Of a stretch of 64,000 nucleotides of DNA, positions 27,229-36,188 are shown piece after piece (within the stretch, counting starts at the first letter, position 1; the number at the start of each line of letters is the position of its first letter). The DNA is from Membranihabitans maritimus (lineage in GTDB: Bacteria; Bacteroidota; Bacteroidia; Chitinophagales; Saprospiraceae). The notes under the pieces were generated by a model. It worked only from the letters and a program-made list of their open reading frames with translations, did not search any database and had not been told where the DNA came from. Both the position numbers and the translations under genes were made by a program. Location of the stretch: positions 75,067 to 139,066 of the forward strand of contig NZ_JAJSLW010000007.1 of assembly GCF_021729145.1 (NCBI RefSeq). Reading direction: 5' to 3'.

Positions 27229-28701
27229 TTATTGAATTAATTGCTTTAACTCCTCTAAATTAAATTTATTGAAGTGCCACTTCCTTATTACCACTCCGTC
27301 CTTTGCCAAAATAAATCCAGGATTTGAGCGAATCATAGTTTTTAATAAAATTTCATCCGCTGTCCCCGCCTGGGCTTCTGGGGCAAATCTGCTAGTCAAA
27401 TCTTCAACCGCCAATTGACCTGCTCCTCCAACGACTACGTACGTTTCTTTGCCAATTGATTTCAAATAATCAATTGCAGGACCTACGATATCTGTATATC
27501 GCTTTATATATTTTTGCTGCCATTCAAAAACCTCTCTTTCCGCCATCCTTTTAACGACTTCCATAGAAGTATCTACAACCATTTCACCTCTTACCTGCGC
27601 CGTATCATAAACGGCTATTGTATCCATTACTTCATACTCTTCGATCCTTGAGGCAACGGGATGCAATACAGGAGAAATAACCCACAAGTTGAAATCTTCG
27701 TTATTTAACATTTCTTCAGAAAGATTCTCATTGTTAATTCCAGAGATTATAAAATCTGAGATTTTAGTAGCTTCAATTTCCGGCTCCGTTTTAATTTGGG
27801 TAAACTCCCATTCTGACTTTGGATACGACTTGAAATTCTCCAGATATTCATCCATCGTCAATTCAACTTCTTCACCGCTTATGGAATTATACAACTTATA
27901 TCCAAGAACCTCTACATTGTTCATAGCCTCTTCTTCCATTGCCTTAATCCCTCTAATATCAGTCCCCTCTTTAAAAGGTCTGAAATCAAAAACAGGAATA
28001 TCAAACCAGGTATTATACATTCCAAAGACCGTCACAATGGTTACAAAAGCAATAGAAGCCAAGAATCGAACGCTTTTTGTCCACCACTGATATTCATATT
28101 TATAAAATAAAATAAATGCGATAGCGGGAATCAATAAAAAAATATCCTTAATAAATGATGTATAAGGTTCGAGTTTGAGAAAATCACCAAAACAACCACA
28201 ATCAGAAACTTCCATCTGATCAGCTGAATACAAACCCCATTTACTAAATTCAAAAAAAGTCACATCGGGAGGAACATACCCTGTTAAATACGTAAATCCG
28301 GTTAAAATGGCAAAAAAGAAAACCATAGCCAGAAATACCCATGCCACTATTTTCCGTCGGGATCCTATCAAAAGCATAAAACCGATAAGCAACTCTAAAA
28401 CAATCATTACCAATGCCACATAGACCCCATTATCAGCAAGTAAATGCCATAAACCGTCCAAAAAACTAAACGGAGTATTTGCCAGGTGCTTGGAAAAAGC
28501 ATGAAAATAATCTTCCATTTTATAGGCTGTACCCAGAGGGTCAACAACCTTTACGAATCCGGAAATCAAAAAGAAAACTCCAGAGAATGATTGCAGAAAA
28601 GATAGTATCCAATTGCGATTTTTATTCAGCACAAAACCATTCAGCAAAGTAATAAACAAAGCTACTGCGGTGATAATGGTTAATAATACTGTCAGGGTCA
28701 T
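27229..28701 (-). CDS. DoxX/MauE-type membrane protein (BT_3928-like)
   Basis: 490 residues. Four to six hydrophobic helices in about 1-235 (LLTIITAVALFITLL; GVFFLISGFVKVVDP; LIGFMLLIGS; ILTGFTYLTGY) with the motif SDCGCFGDFLKLEP, and a hydrophilic C-terminal region (about 245-490) that ends with a thioredoxin-like TMIRSNPGFILAKDGVVIRKWH. This is the family placed next to nusB and triose-phosphate isomerase genes in many Bacteroidota. The DoxX helices and CGC motif point to a role in respiratory redox chemistry or disulfide handling. First gene of the nusB-guaA operon. Confidence 0.85.
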   Translation of the reverse strand: MTLTVLLTIITAVALFITLLNGFVLNKNRNWILSFLQSFSGVFFLISGFVKVVDPLGTAYKMEDYFHAFSKHLANTPFSFLDGLWHLLADNGVYVALVMIVLELLIGFMLLIGSRRKIVAWVFLAMVFFFAILTGFTYLTGYVPPDVTFFEFSKWGLYSADQMEVSDCGCFGDFLKLEPYTSFIKDIFLLIPAIAFILFYKYEYQWWTKSVRFLASIAFVTIVTVFGMYNTWFDIPVFDFRPFKEGTDIRGIKAMEEEAMNNVEVLGYKLYNSISGEEVELTMDEYLENFKSYPKSEWEFTQIKTEPEIEATKISDFIISGINNENLSEEMLNNEDFNLWVISPVLHPVASRIEEYEVMDTIAVYDTAQVRGEMVVDTSMEVVKRMAEREVFEWQQKYIKRYTDIVGPAIDYLKSIGKETYVVVGGAGQLAVEDLTSRFAPEAQAGTADEILLKTMIRSNPGFILAKDGVVIRKWHFNKFNLEELKQLIQ

Positions 28702-28947
28702 ATGCTTACTCGTTCGTAATAACTAAAGTTAACTATAATTCAAAAACATCCGAAAAATGCAAATTTTTACTGACTTCAAAAAAATAATTTTGACAATCTA
28801 ATGCTATTCCATATTCCAGTTGTTCCTGCAAAGATATGTTTTGAAATCATAGATCGGTACTTCAAATGGACGATTTTTTTTATTTTTCACTTTGATTTAA
28901 AATCCAGTATAAAATAATATTTCACCAGAACGCTAAATAAATACAAT

Positions 28948-29595
28948 TTGGATCGTTATAATACATTGAGTCAAAGTGTTAATGGGTATTTTAAAGAAAA
29001 AGGTTCTAAATTTTTTTCCTATCTGGCACCGGTAGAAAATGAAGAAGAAGCTCTAAACTTTCTCGATTCTATTAAAGAGGAACATTTCAAAGCCAGACAT
29101 CATTGCTCTGCATGGCGCGTAAACCCGGATGAATTAATTGAACGAAGTAACGACGATGGAGAACCTTCCGGGACTGCAGGAAAACCTATACTGGGACAAC
29201 TTATTAAATATGATGTGGTAAATATAGTTGCCGTAGTAGTTCGATATTTTGGTGGGACCCTCCTGGGAACCTCTGGCCTCATACAGGCTTACAAGACCAG
29301 TACTCAATTAGCCCTGGAATCGGGGAATATTATTGAAGTTGTTCAAAAAACACCATTTAAAATTGTTCTCCCGCTCGCCAAAGTCCATATTCTGGAGGAA
29401 TGGGCCGCTCAATTGAATACAGAGATAATCAGCAGATCCTATGAAGGGACGAATGCCATTTATTCTATGGAAGCAGAAAGGGAAGCAATCGAAGGAAAAC
29501 TAAAAATTCTAAAATCAAAACTACTCAATATATACATCGAAGAAGTTGAAGAAAAAATGGAGTATCCCGATATAAAATTTGAGATTTTGGGCTAA
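28948..29595 (+). CDS. YigZ/IMPACT-family protein, TTG start
   Basis: 215 residues. No ATG exists before the domain; the frame is closed by TAA at 28915-28917 and the only suitable initiator is TTG at 28948. Residues show the UPF0029 N-domain: NGYFKEKGSKFFSYLAPV, ARHHCSAWRV, DDGEPSGTAGKPILGQL, VRYFGGTLLGTSGLIQAY, and a C-terminal ferredoxin-like part. These proteins act around translation and stress, but the molecular activity is uncertain. It stands alone between two minus-strand units. Confidence 0.9.
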   Translation: MDRYNTLSQSVNGYFKEKGSKFFSYLAPVENEEEALNFLDSIKEEHFKARHHCSAWRVNPDELIERSNDDGEPSGTAGKPILGQLIKYDVVNIVAVVVRYFGGTLLGTSGLIQAYKTSTQLALESGNIIEVVQKTPFKIVLPLAKVHILEEWAAQLNTEIISRSYEGTNAIYSMEAEREAIEGKLKILKSKLLNIYIEEVEEKMEYPDIKFEILG

Positions 29596-29755
29596 GAAGA
29601 AAAAAACTTTCCATTCCTATCAACCCAACACAAAATTCTGCATTCATAAACTATTGTGTTTCGTATGGTACCCCCAGTAAATTTCTCAATGCTGAATTCT
29701 TATAATTCTTAAAGATGCTTTCCTTTCTATCAAGAGGCGGACTAAGGGGGAGTTC

Positions 29756-30265
29756 CTAAGGCTGCACTTCCTCAAAACCCAGCGCCAGTGAATTCAAGCA
29801 ATATCTCAACCCCGTTGGCTTCGGCCCATCTTCGAAAACATGACCAAGATGTCCATGACAGCGAGCACATAAAACTTCCGTCCTTACCATCCCCAGCGAA
29901 CGGTCAGTTTCTTCCAATACATTTTCATCCTTAATGGGTTTAAAAAAACTTGGCCATCCGGTTCCGGACTTGAACTTGGTTTGTGAGGAGAACAATGGAA
30001 GATTACATGCTGCACAGACATAAGTCCCTTCTTTTTTGTTATTTAATAATTCTCCTGTAAATGGGCGCTCCGTTCCCTTTTCCCTCATAATATGATATAC
30101 CTCTGCACTCAACTCCTTTTTCCATTCCGCATCGGATTTTTCGATCTTTTCTATCGAAGAAGTAACATTATTATTTTTTTCATTAGACTGCGCTTTACTA
30201 TTGTCACAACTTATGGTAAGAACTGTTGCTATTAACAAAAGCAAAAAAATATTTTGATTCTTCAT
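29756..30265 (-). CDS. msrB: Exported peptide-methionine (R)-S-oxide reductase
   Basis: Repairs R-methionine sulfoxide in proteins. Started at ATG 30265, giving a 169-residue protein with a lipoprotein-like signal ([11 protein letters not shown], then TISC). An in-frame longer start is less likely because it would hide the signal. The MsrB domain has the zinc CxxC pairs CAAC and CARC and the active-site RYCLNS. The position in the envelope suggests repair of periplasmic or outer-membrane proteins. It is 4 nt after the four-helix membrane protein in an operon with rimO. Confidence 0.92.
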   Translation of the reverse strand: MKNQNIFLLLLIATVLTISCDNSKAQSNEKNNNVTSSIEKIEKSDAEWKKELSAEVYHIMREKGTERPFTGELLNNKKEGTYVCAACNLPLFSSQTKFKSGTGWPSFFKPIKDENVLEETDRSLGMVRTEVLCARCHGHLGHVFEDGPKPTGLRYCLNSLALGFEEVQP

Positions 30266-30269
30266 CTTT

Positions 30270-30698
30270 CTATTTTTTAAAATTATCCTGGCGTTTTGAC
30301 CATGTTTCAAACCTTTTGATCAAACCGGCAATAGAAATAAATACCAAAAAAGCTATAGTTACAACGATCAGAATACGCCTATAGTTGTCAGTTTCAGTAA
30401 TCCCCACACCTGAAATTAACCCCGAAATCAAAATATGCACCGAAATCAAGACTATATAAGAAACGATCGCCTGGTTCCAATGCCGCTTAAAATTTTCCGC
30501 AAAAAGTAATGTAACAGATCCAAAAAATGCAAAAATCAAACACGCCACTGATCCGTATAGCCAGACCTCCATCAAATTTTCATTATGGGATCCTGATGAT
30601 GAAAAAGCATATTGCAAACCAAATATTAGCAGACAAACTATGTATAATCCCGCGGCCATTTCATAAGGCCTTCTATAATTAAAGCTTTCAATATTCAT
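30270..30698 (-). CDS. Four-helix inner-membrane protein between rimO and msrB
   Basis: 142 residues, ATG at 30698. The stop TGA of rimO shares its A with this ATG (TGATG), a coupled arrangement. Four hydrophobic helices at about 15-30, 46-66, 78-100 and 111-128 cover most of the protein; the C-terminus is basic ([14 protein letters not shown]). I do not recognise the family. Position between msrB and rimO suggests a partner in oxidative-stress functions, but this is context only. Confidence 0.75.
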   Translation of the reverse strand: MNIESFNYRRPYEMAAGLYIVCLLIFGLQYAFSSSGSHNENLMEVWLYGSVACLIFAFFGSVTLLFAENFKRHWNQAIVSYIVLISVHILISGLISGVGITETDNYRRILIVVTIAFLVFISIAGLIKRFETWSKRQDNFKK

Positions 30699-32005
30699 CA
30701 CACTGGTTTGACAAATAAATCATATTCAGTCGCATCTTCTACCAATACTTCTGCAAAGTCTCCCGATCGCACAAAATACTGATCTGCCCGTATAAGAACT
30801 TCATTGTCTACTTCCGGGGAATCGTATTCCGTTCTTCCGTAAAAATAATCCCCCTCCTTTCTGTCAATCAAAACCTTTATTACGGAACCAATCAACTCCT
30901 TGTTCTTTTCCATAGAAATTTCACGCTGCACTTCCATTAATTCGTTCATACGTGCCTGTTTAATTTCATGGGGCACATCGTCTACCAACCCATACGCAAA
31001 AGTATCTTCTTCGTGGCTGTACATAAATACTCCCAATCGATCAAACCGCTGTTGCTTTACAAAATCTACCAAATCGGCAAAATCTTCATCTGTTTCACCT
31101 GGAAATCCAACCAACATAGTCGTTCGAATAGAAATCCCAGGCACTGTCTCCCGAATCCGAGCCAGTAAATTTTCCGTGTCCTGACGCGTAATCTGTCGTC
31201 TCATTCTCTTGAGTACAGTATCCGAAGCATGTTGTAAAGGTATATCAAGGTAGTTACATACTTGTGGAACTTCTCGAATCGTATCCAATACTTCTAATGG
31301 AAATTTTGAGGGATAAGCATAGTGTAAACGGATCCACTCAATCCCCTCCACTTTTGCCAATGCCTCCAGCAATTCGGACAATGCCCTCTTTTTGTAAATA
31401 TCCAATCCGTAATATGTCAATTCCTGGGCAATAAGTAAAAGCTCTTTTACTCCATGCCTGGCCAGGTTCTCTGCTTCACGCACTAAATCATCAATAGGTT
31501 TAGAAACGTGTTTTCCTCGCATAAGAGGAATAGCACAAAATGAACAGGTTCTGTTACAACCTTCTGAAATTTTTAGGTAAGCAAAGTGGGACTCCGTTGT
31601 AATAAAGCGCTCCCCAATCAATTCATGCCGATAGTCAACATCAAATTTATGCAGAAGAGAAGGCAATTCCATAGTTCCGAAATAAGCATCTACTTCCGGT
31701 ATGTCGCGCTCCAGGTCTTCTTTATATCTGTGGCTAAGACATCCAGTAACATACACTTTGTCTACACTTCCCTGTTTTTTATATTCTACATATTCCAGAA
31801 TGGTATCAACAGACTCCTCTTTTGCTAAATCGATAAATCCGCAAGTATTGATAATGGCAATATCACAGTCTGCTTCTTCATCATGGACCGTCTCTATATC
31901 ATTCGCTTTCAATTGGGTAATTATATTCTCAGAATCTACTAAATTCTTTGAACACCCAAGCGTCACTACTTTGACTTTCTGATCACGTATGCCTTTTGTC
32001 CTCAC
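30698..32005 (-). CDS. rimO: Ribosomal protein uS12 methylthiotransferase
   Basis: RimO adds a methylthio group to Asp of ribosomal protein S12. 435 residues, GTG start at 32005. Three N-terminal [4Fe-4S] cysteines C18, C55, C89; radical-SAM cluster C150, C154, C157 in CNRTCSFC; conserved FPGETDEDF, and a C-terminal TRAM domain. Length matches the family. First gene of the rimO - membrane protein - msrB unit. Confidence 0.96.
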   Translation of the reverse strand: MRTKGIRDQKVKVVTLGCSKNLVDSENIITQLKANDIETVHDEEADCDIAIINTCGFIDLAKEESVDTILEYVEYKKQGSVDKVYVTGCLSHRYKEDLERDIPEVDAYFGTMELPSLLHKFDVDYRHELIGERFITTESHFAYLKISEGCNRTCSFCAIPLMRGKHVSKPIDDLVREAENLARHGVKELLLIAQELTYYGLDIYKKRALSELLEALAKVEGIEWIRLHYAYPSKFPLEVLDTIREVPQVCNYLDIPLQHASDTVLKRMRRQITRQDTENLLARIRETVPGISIRTTMLVGFPGETDEDFADLVDFVKQQRFDRLGVFMYSHEEDTFAYGLVDDVPHEIKQARMNELMEVQREISMEKNKELIGSVIKVLIDRKEGDYFYGRTEYDSPEVDNEVLIRADQYFVRSGDFAEVLVEDATEYDLFVKPV

Positions 32006-32071
32006 TTTATTTTTTTGCTTTTCTAAACATTAAATCACAAATTTGACGTTTTGTTTATTAAAAATACCATC

Positions 32072-32665
32072 GTGCAACGAATTTTATTTATTCCCATACT
32101 TTTTATTTTTACTTTCTCGGGATATTTTGCAACGGCACAATTTAGTTTGGAAAGCCGTTTCCACTTTGCCCCCACTTCATCTGCAGATGAAGAATCCATG
32201 GGCAACCATCTTGACCTTTCTGCACATTATTGGACCCGGCTCAAAAATGTAAGGATTGAATTCCAACCCGGAATACTCTACCAATATTATTTATCATCTA
32301 ATTTTGCAGATCATGCCCTGGGACTGACTATTCCTACCCATTTTTACATACTTGACATGCTCAATGACTGTGATTGTCCTACATTTTCCAAAAATGACTA
32401 CCTGGTAGAAAAAGGATTTTTTATTCGGCTAGCTCCTTCCTACATACGACCTTTTTCAGATAAAGAGCTTTGGTCTAATCCTGGCATCGCAGAAGGAGAA
32501 ATAGGCGTTGGATTAGATATTGGGCTATCGGACCTGGTCACTATTACCCCCCTTCTGGAATATAAACATCAATTCTATTTAAATTCACAACTTCCCTCTA
32601 CCGGTTATATCAACCTTGGGGTCTCTATTCTCTTTCGTACGGATTATCGCAGAAGGTATAGATAA
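32072..32665 (+). CDS. Outer-membrane beta-barrel-like secreted protein, GTG start
   Basis: I favour the GTG at 32072 (197 residues, signal VQRILFIPILFIFTFSGYFATAQ); the frame also opens with TTG at 32051. The mature part has alternating strands rich in aromatic residues (FSLESRFHFAP, HYWTRLKNVRIEFQPGILYQYYL) and a C-terminal strand GYINLGVSILFRTDY consistent with a small barrel. CDCP is the only Cys pair. I do not recognise a family. The first bases lie only 66 nt from the divergent rimO start. Confidence 0.65.
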   Translation: MQRILFIPILFIFTFSGYFATAQFSLESRFHFAPTSSADEESMGNHLDLSAHYWTRLKNVRIEFQPGILYQYYLSSNFADHALGLTIPTHFYILDMLNDCDCPTFSKNDYLVEKGFFIRLAPSYIRPFSDKELWSNPGIAEGEIGVGLDIGLSDLVTITPLLEYKHQFYLNSQLPSTGYINLGVSILFRTDYRRRYR

Positions 32666-32706
32666 ATAAAGTATGTGGAGGAAGAAAATATTATAACAGC
32701 ATTCTA

Positions 32707-33297
32707 TTACAATTCTCTATAATACAAATTTCTTGCTTCCATACGCATTCCTCCATTATGACATTGTAATGCTATAAGCCCCTGTTTGTATTCGGTGTCT
32801 TTGTGCTTTGTAACCCTTTTTCCGTTAATCCAGATTTTAATTTTTGCCCCTTTGGCACGAACTCTCATTGAAAACCATTCGCCATCTTTCGTAAGGAGCT
32901 CTTTCGCCTCACCTGTTGGCGTTCCCGGCTTCCACAACCATCCGGTAAAAGCATCCTGGTGATTACATATCTGGGCTTCATATCCTTGAGGATACCCATC
33001 CGGATTATCTTCTGGCGGATAGCACCGAAAATATAAACCCCCATTGGCTCCGCCCCCGAGATCTACTATTCGAAATTCCCCTTTTATTTCAACATCCTCT
33101 ACTTCAGGAACGGCATATAAATGCCCATTGGCTCCAGAACCTACAATTTTTCCATCCTCTACCTTCCATTCAGCTTTACCACGAATAGTCCAGTTTTCCA
33201 GATTTTCTCCATTAAATAGCGATATCCAATTATCGCCCTGACCATATAAAAAAGAGGCACTTATAACAAATACAAATAGCAGATATAATTTATTCAT
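32707..33297 (-). CDS. Secreted DUF1080 (3-keto-disaccharide hydrolase-like) protein
   Basis: 196 residues; signal peptide about 1-19 (ending FLYG-QG). The DUF1080 lectin-like jelly roll is seen in WISLFNGENLENWTIRG, WKVEDGKIVGSG, GGANGGLYFRCYP, WFSMRVRAKGAKIKIWINGKRV and GLIALQCHNGG. DUF1080 enzymes act on 3-keto-glycosides or bind saccharides in Planctomycetes and Bacteroidota. It is divergent from the helicase. A second, two-domain paralogue is at 62303-63676, and the Gfo/Idh/MocA and ThuA proteins in the window are the usual companions. Confidence 0.88.
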   Translation of the reverse strand: MNKLYLLFVFVISASFLYGQGDNWISLFNGENLENWTIRGKAEWKVEDGKIVGSGANGHLYAVPEVEDVEIKGEFRIVDLGGGANGGLYFRCYPPEDNPDGYPQGYEAQICNHQDAFTGWLWKPGTPTGEAKELLTKDGEWFSMRVRAKGAKIKIWINGKRVTKHKDTEYKQGLIALQCHNGGMRMEARNLYYREL

Positions 33298-33423
33298 TTA
33301 ATAAAGTTAGGAATATGATAAATATTGCAAAATAATAACAAACAAAAATACCGAATTAAATCTCATACAACCAATTTACATCACTATCCCGGGAAGAAAT
33401 CTATTCTACCGTTCAAAATTAAA

Positions 33424-33431
33424 TACCTTTG
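33424..33431 (+). promoter_or_regulatory. Candidate -7 element of the helicase gene
   Basis: TACCTTTG, an exact TAnnTTTG match, 24 nt before the helicase ATG. No clear -33 TTG at 18-20 nt spacing. Confidence 0.4.
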
Positions 33432-33454
33432 CCTGTTAAATAGTAAGATAGCTC

Positions 33455-34753
33455 ATGAAAAACCGGAATGAAATACTCAATAAATTAGGGATTGATTCGC
33501 TGAATGACATGCAGAAAGAAGCCATAAGTGCTATTGGTGACAACCGGCAAGTGATCCTTCTCTCTCCCACAGGTACGGGTAAAACGCTTGCCTTTCTCTT
33601 ACCCCTCATAGAAAAAATGGATCCGGATATAATAGGAGTACAAACATTAATTTTGGTTCCATCCCGCGAACTGGCCATTCAAATAGAACAAGTAGCCAGG
33701 GATATGGGTAGCGGTTTTAAGGTCAATGCTTTTTACGGTGGACGGTCTTTTTCAAAGGACAAGTTGGAACTCGACCACCCACCATCCATTCTTATAGGCA
33801 CCCCGGGGCGAATTGCAGATCACCTGCGAAGGGATACTTTTTCCACGACAATAATTAAAACCGTCATTCTGGACGAATTCGACAAATCCCTGGAAGTAGG
33901 TTTTGAAGAAGAAATGTTTGAAATCATTTCAGCCCTACCTGCGTTGGAAAATAAAATTTTAACCTCAGCTACCAGCTCTGCTTCCCTGCCGGCTTTTGTA
34001 GGATTAAAATCGCCAAAGATCATCGATTACTTATCCGATTTCACAAACAGTCTCTCCCTGAAAATTATAGAGTCACCCAAAAAAGATAAATTACCAGCCC
34101 TGTGCAATGCCCTTCTCCATCTACAAAATAAAGCAGGTATCGTTTTTTGTAACTTTAGGGATGCAGCAGAAAGAGTGAGCCAGGGACTATCGGATAAAAA
34201 TATCAGCCATGGGCTTTTCCACGGTGGCATGGAACAAATTGACCGGGAAAGGACCCTGATCAAATTTCGAAATCAATCTATCAATTTAATTGTATCCACC
34301 GACCTTGCCGCACGTGGTATAGACATCCCCGAACTGGATTTTATAATTCATTACCATTTACCTGCCCGGAAACACGAATTCATCCATAGAAATGGTAGAA
34401 CGGCGCGAATGAATGCCAAAGGAACTGCTTACATTCTCAAATGGATGGACGAGACATTGCCTGACTACATCCCCAATGCTGAAATCCATAAATGGGATAG
34501 CGAAGTTCCTCCGGTAGAAGATCAATGGGTTACTGTATTTGTGTCCGGGGGAAGAAAAGACAAAATTTCCAAAGGCGATATAGCCGGGCTATTCTACAAA
34601 CAAGGTAAATTACGTAAAGACCAATTGGGAACCATCGAATTAAAACAAGATTGTGCTTTCGTGGCCGTTCACCGCGATAAAGTGCAACAACTTATTACAT
34701 TAGTAGATAACTCCCGCCTTAAAAAAAAGAAAGTGAGGGTGAAAAAGGTGTAA
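33455..34753 (+). CDS. DEAD-box-family RNA helicase with DEFD motif II
   Basis: 432 residues. Motifs: Q-motif-like LNDMQKEAI, Walker A SPTGTGKT (37-44), GTPGR, motif II DEFD (140-143) in place of DEAD, motif III SAT (171-173), VSTDLAARGIDIP and HRNGRTAR. The C-terminal about 75 residues (SGGRKDKISKGDIAGLFYKQG...) resemble the DbpA/CsdA-type RNA-binding domain that directs some helicases to 23S rRNA. The DEFD spelling is, to my knowledge, shared by a Bacteroidota subfamily and does not abolish the Asp/Glu pair. Probably a ribosome-assembly helicase. Confidence 0.9.
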   Translation: MKNRNEILNKLGIDSLNDMQKEAISAIGDNRQVILLSPTGTGKTLAFLLPLIEKMDPDIIGVQTLILVPSRELAIQIEQVARDMGSGFKVNAFYGGRSFSKDKLELDHPPSILIGTPGRIADHLRRDTFSTTIIKTVILDEFDKSLEVGFEEEMFEIISALPALENKILTSATSSASLPAFVGLKSPKIIDYLSDFTNSLSLKIIESPKKDKLPALCNALLHLQNKAGIVFCNFRDAAERVSQGLSDKNISHGLFHGGMEQIDRERTLIKFRNQSINLIVSTDLAARGIDIPELDFIIHYHLPARKHEFIHRNGRTARMNAKGTAYILKWMDETLPDYIPNAEIHKWDSEVPPVEDQWVTVFVSGGRKDKISKGDIAGLFYKQGKLRKDQLGTIELKQDCAFVAVHRDKVQQLITLVDNSRLKKKKVRVKKV

Positions 34754-35331
34754 TTTTTATATAGATCACTTAATCTGACAACACAACACCGATGAATATT
34801 AAGGAGTCAGACTGTTTAAAATTAGCGAAATTCGACTAGGAAGATTGAATTCACTGTTTATCTCTTTAAATCCTTTCGTGGGCAGAAGGATGCGGTTTGG
34901 GTAGAGATTTCTTCCCCCTTATTCGCTTTCAGACTTGAAAAAGAAAGGTGACTTTACCGCGCACTCGGCCCTTTATATTATCCTTATTTAAAACACTGAG
35001 AAGGGTGACCGAATATCCTATCCAGGCAAGAGGATTTCCCCCAAAGAATGATACAACACGTCATTGTCATCCATCCTGCAATCTCCTATACAAAATGTTA
35101 ATTTCCGAATTCAGATTAATAGTTTTGGAGGGTACATCAAGTTAGTTCTTTGGTGAATTATCGATAAAATAAGACCCTGGGAATCGAGTTGAAAAATTCA
35201 ATTAATAGATGTTGTTCTGTTTTGATTTACAGAATTCTCAATTTCATTTAAATAGCCAAACTAAAAAAACGGAATTCAACCCGGCCCGGTCTATTATGAT
35301 TATAATCTGTTTGTCCCAGTTAGGCTCAAAT
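34754..35331. other. 578-bp gap with anomalous composition
   Basis: No credible gene. The 34850-35110 part is noticeably richer in G+C runs than other intergenic DNA here (for example around 34951-34995), with several short interrupted frames on both strands; a 65-codon plus-strand ORF (34948-35145) has no protein-like features. It may be decayed DNA at the edge of an accessory segment. Confidence 0.4.
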
Positions 35332-36165
35332 TTATTTATTCAAATCACCTAATGCCCATTTTATACCATTGTCAAGGATCTTAATGAAATTTTTATTTTC
35401 AAAATCATTCGGATGTCCTAATGAAGTATAAAATACATGACTATTGTCATCTGTAGTTCGAGTCCAGGCAATAGGATGACTTGGTTCACTTTCAAATTTA
35501 CCCTCTAAATAAATCTTGGCATTTTGGTCAAGTAAGGGTGCTACTAAATATAACGTACCCTTACTTCTCCAATTTCCGGGTTCAACGCCTTGAACAATAG
35601 AATGATTATTATTTTCAGGAAATAGAAGGACTTCCGTACCGAATTCTTTTGGACCATATCCCTTATTTTCACACCCAAGAATCTCAGGTACAAAACCCCA
35701 CCAATCTTCATACCCTTCATTAATCTTATCCTTTTCCCGAATAGAAAATGCATGATTTGCCGTTCTTATTCCAACCAAAGGTTTTCCCTGGCTTAAATAA
35801 TCTTTAATCAATTTCATTTGTTCTTTTTTTAAAGCAACCCGACGACAAAAAACCACTAACAAATCAGTTTTTTCTAAAATATCAAGACCTGAAAAATGAA
35901 AAGATGTTCTGTCACCTTTACCTAAAATAACGGTTGTTTTGTAACCGTATGTTTCTGATATTCTTTTAGCATAGGAAGGAATCGTCAGATGAGCTTCATA
36001 ATTATCAACATCTTCGCTTATTAAGAAAACGATATGCTTCTTTTCCCCGGAAACAGGAGTTGAAAAAATAGGTGCTTGAAATGCAACTATTAGGACTAAA
36101 AGTTGTAGAAATTTCAAAATTCCAATAGTTTGTACATTAACATAATTAAGGTATTTAAGTTTCAT
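35332..36165 (-). CDS. Secreted ThuA-domain protein
   Basis: 277 residues with a signal peptide (to about residue 38). The ThuA (glutamine amidotransferase-like trehalose utilisation) fold is seen in HIVFLISEDVDNYEAHLTIPSYAKRI, FHFSGLDILEKTDLLVVFCRR, GKPLVGIRTANHAF and VFYTSLGHPNDF. ThuA proteins occur with 3-keto-glycoside metabolism; the classical catalytic Cys is not used. It lies 23 nt downstream of the PVC-type dehydrogenase, so both should be expressed together. Confidence 0.88.
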   Translation of the reverse strand: MKLKYLNYVNVQTIGILKFLQLLVLIVAFQAPIFSTPVSGEKKHIVFLISEDVDNYEAHLTIPSYAKRISETYGYKTTVILGKGDRTSFHFSGLDILEKTDLLVVFCRRVALKKEQMKLIKDYLSQGKPLVGIRTANHAFSIREKDKINEGYEDWWGFVPEILGCENKGYGPKEFGTEVLLFPENNNHSIVQGVEPGNWRSKGTLYLVAPLLDQNAKIYLEGKFESEPSHPIAWTRTTDDNSHVFYTSLGHPNDFENKNFIKILDNGIKWALGDLNK

Positions 36166-36188
36166 ATTTATAATTCATTTAGTCTATT

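Noticed and set aside
34948-35145. 65-codon plus-strand ORF in the gap after the helicase
   Set aside because: No start context, no recognisable features; kept only as part of the gap description.
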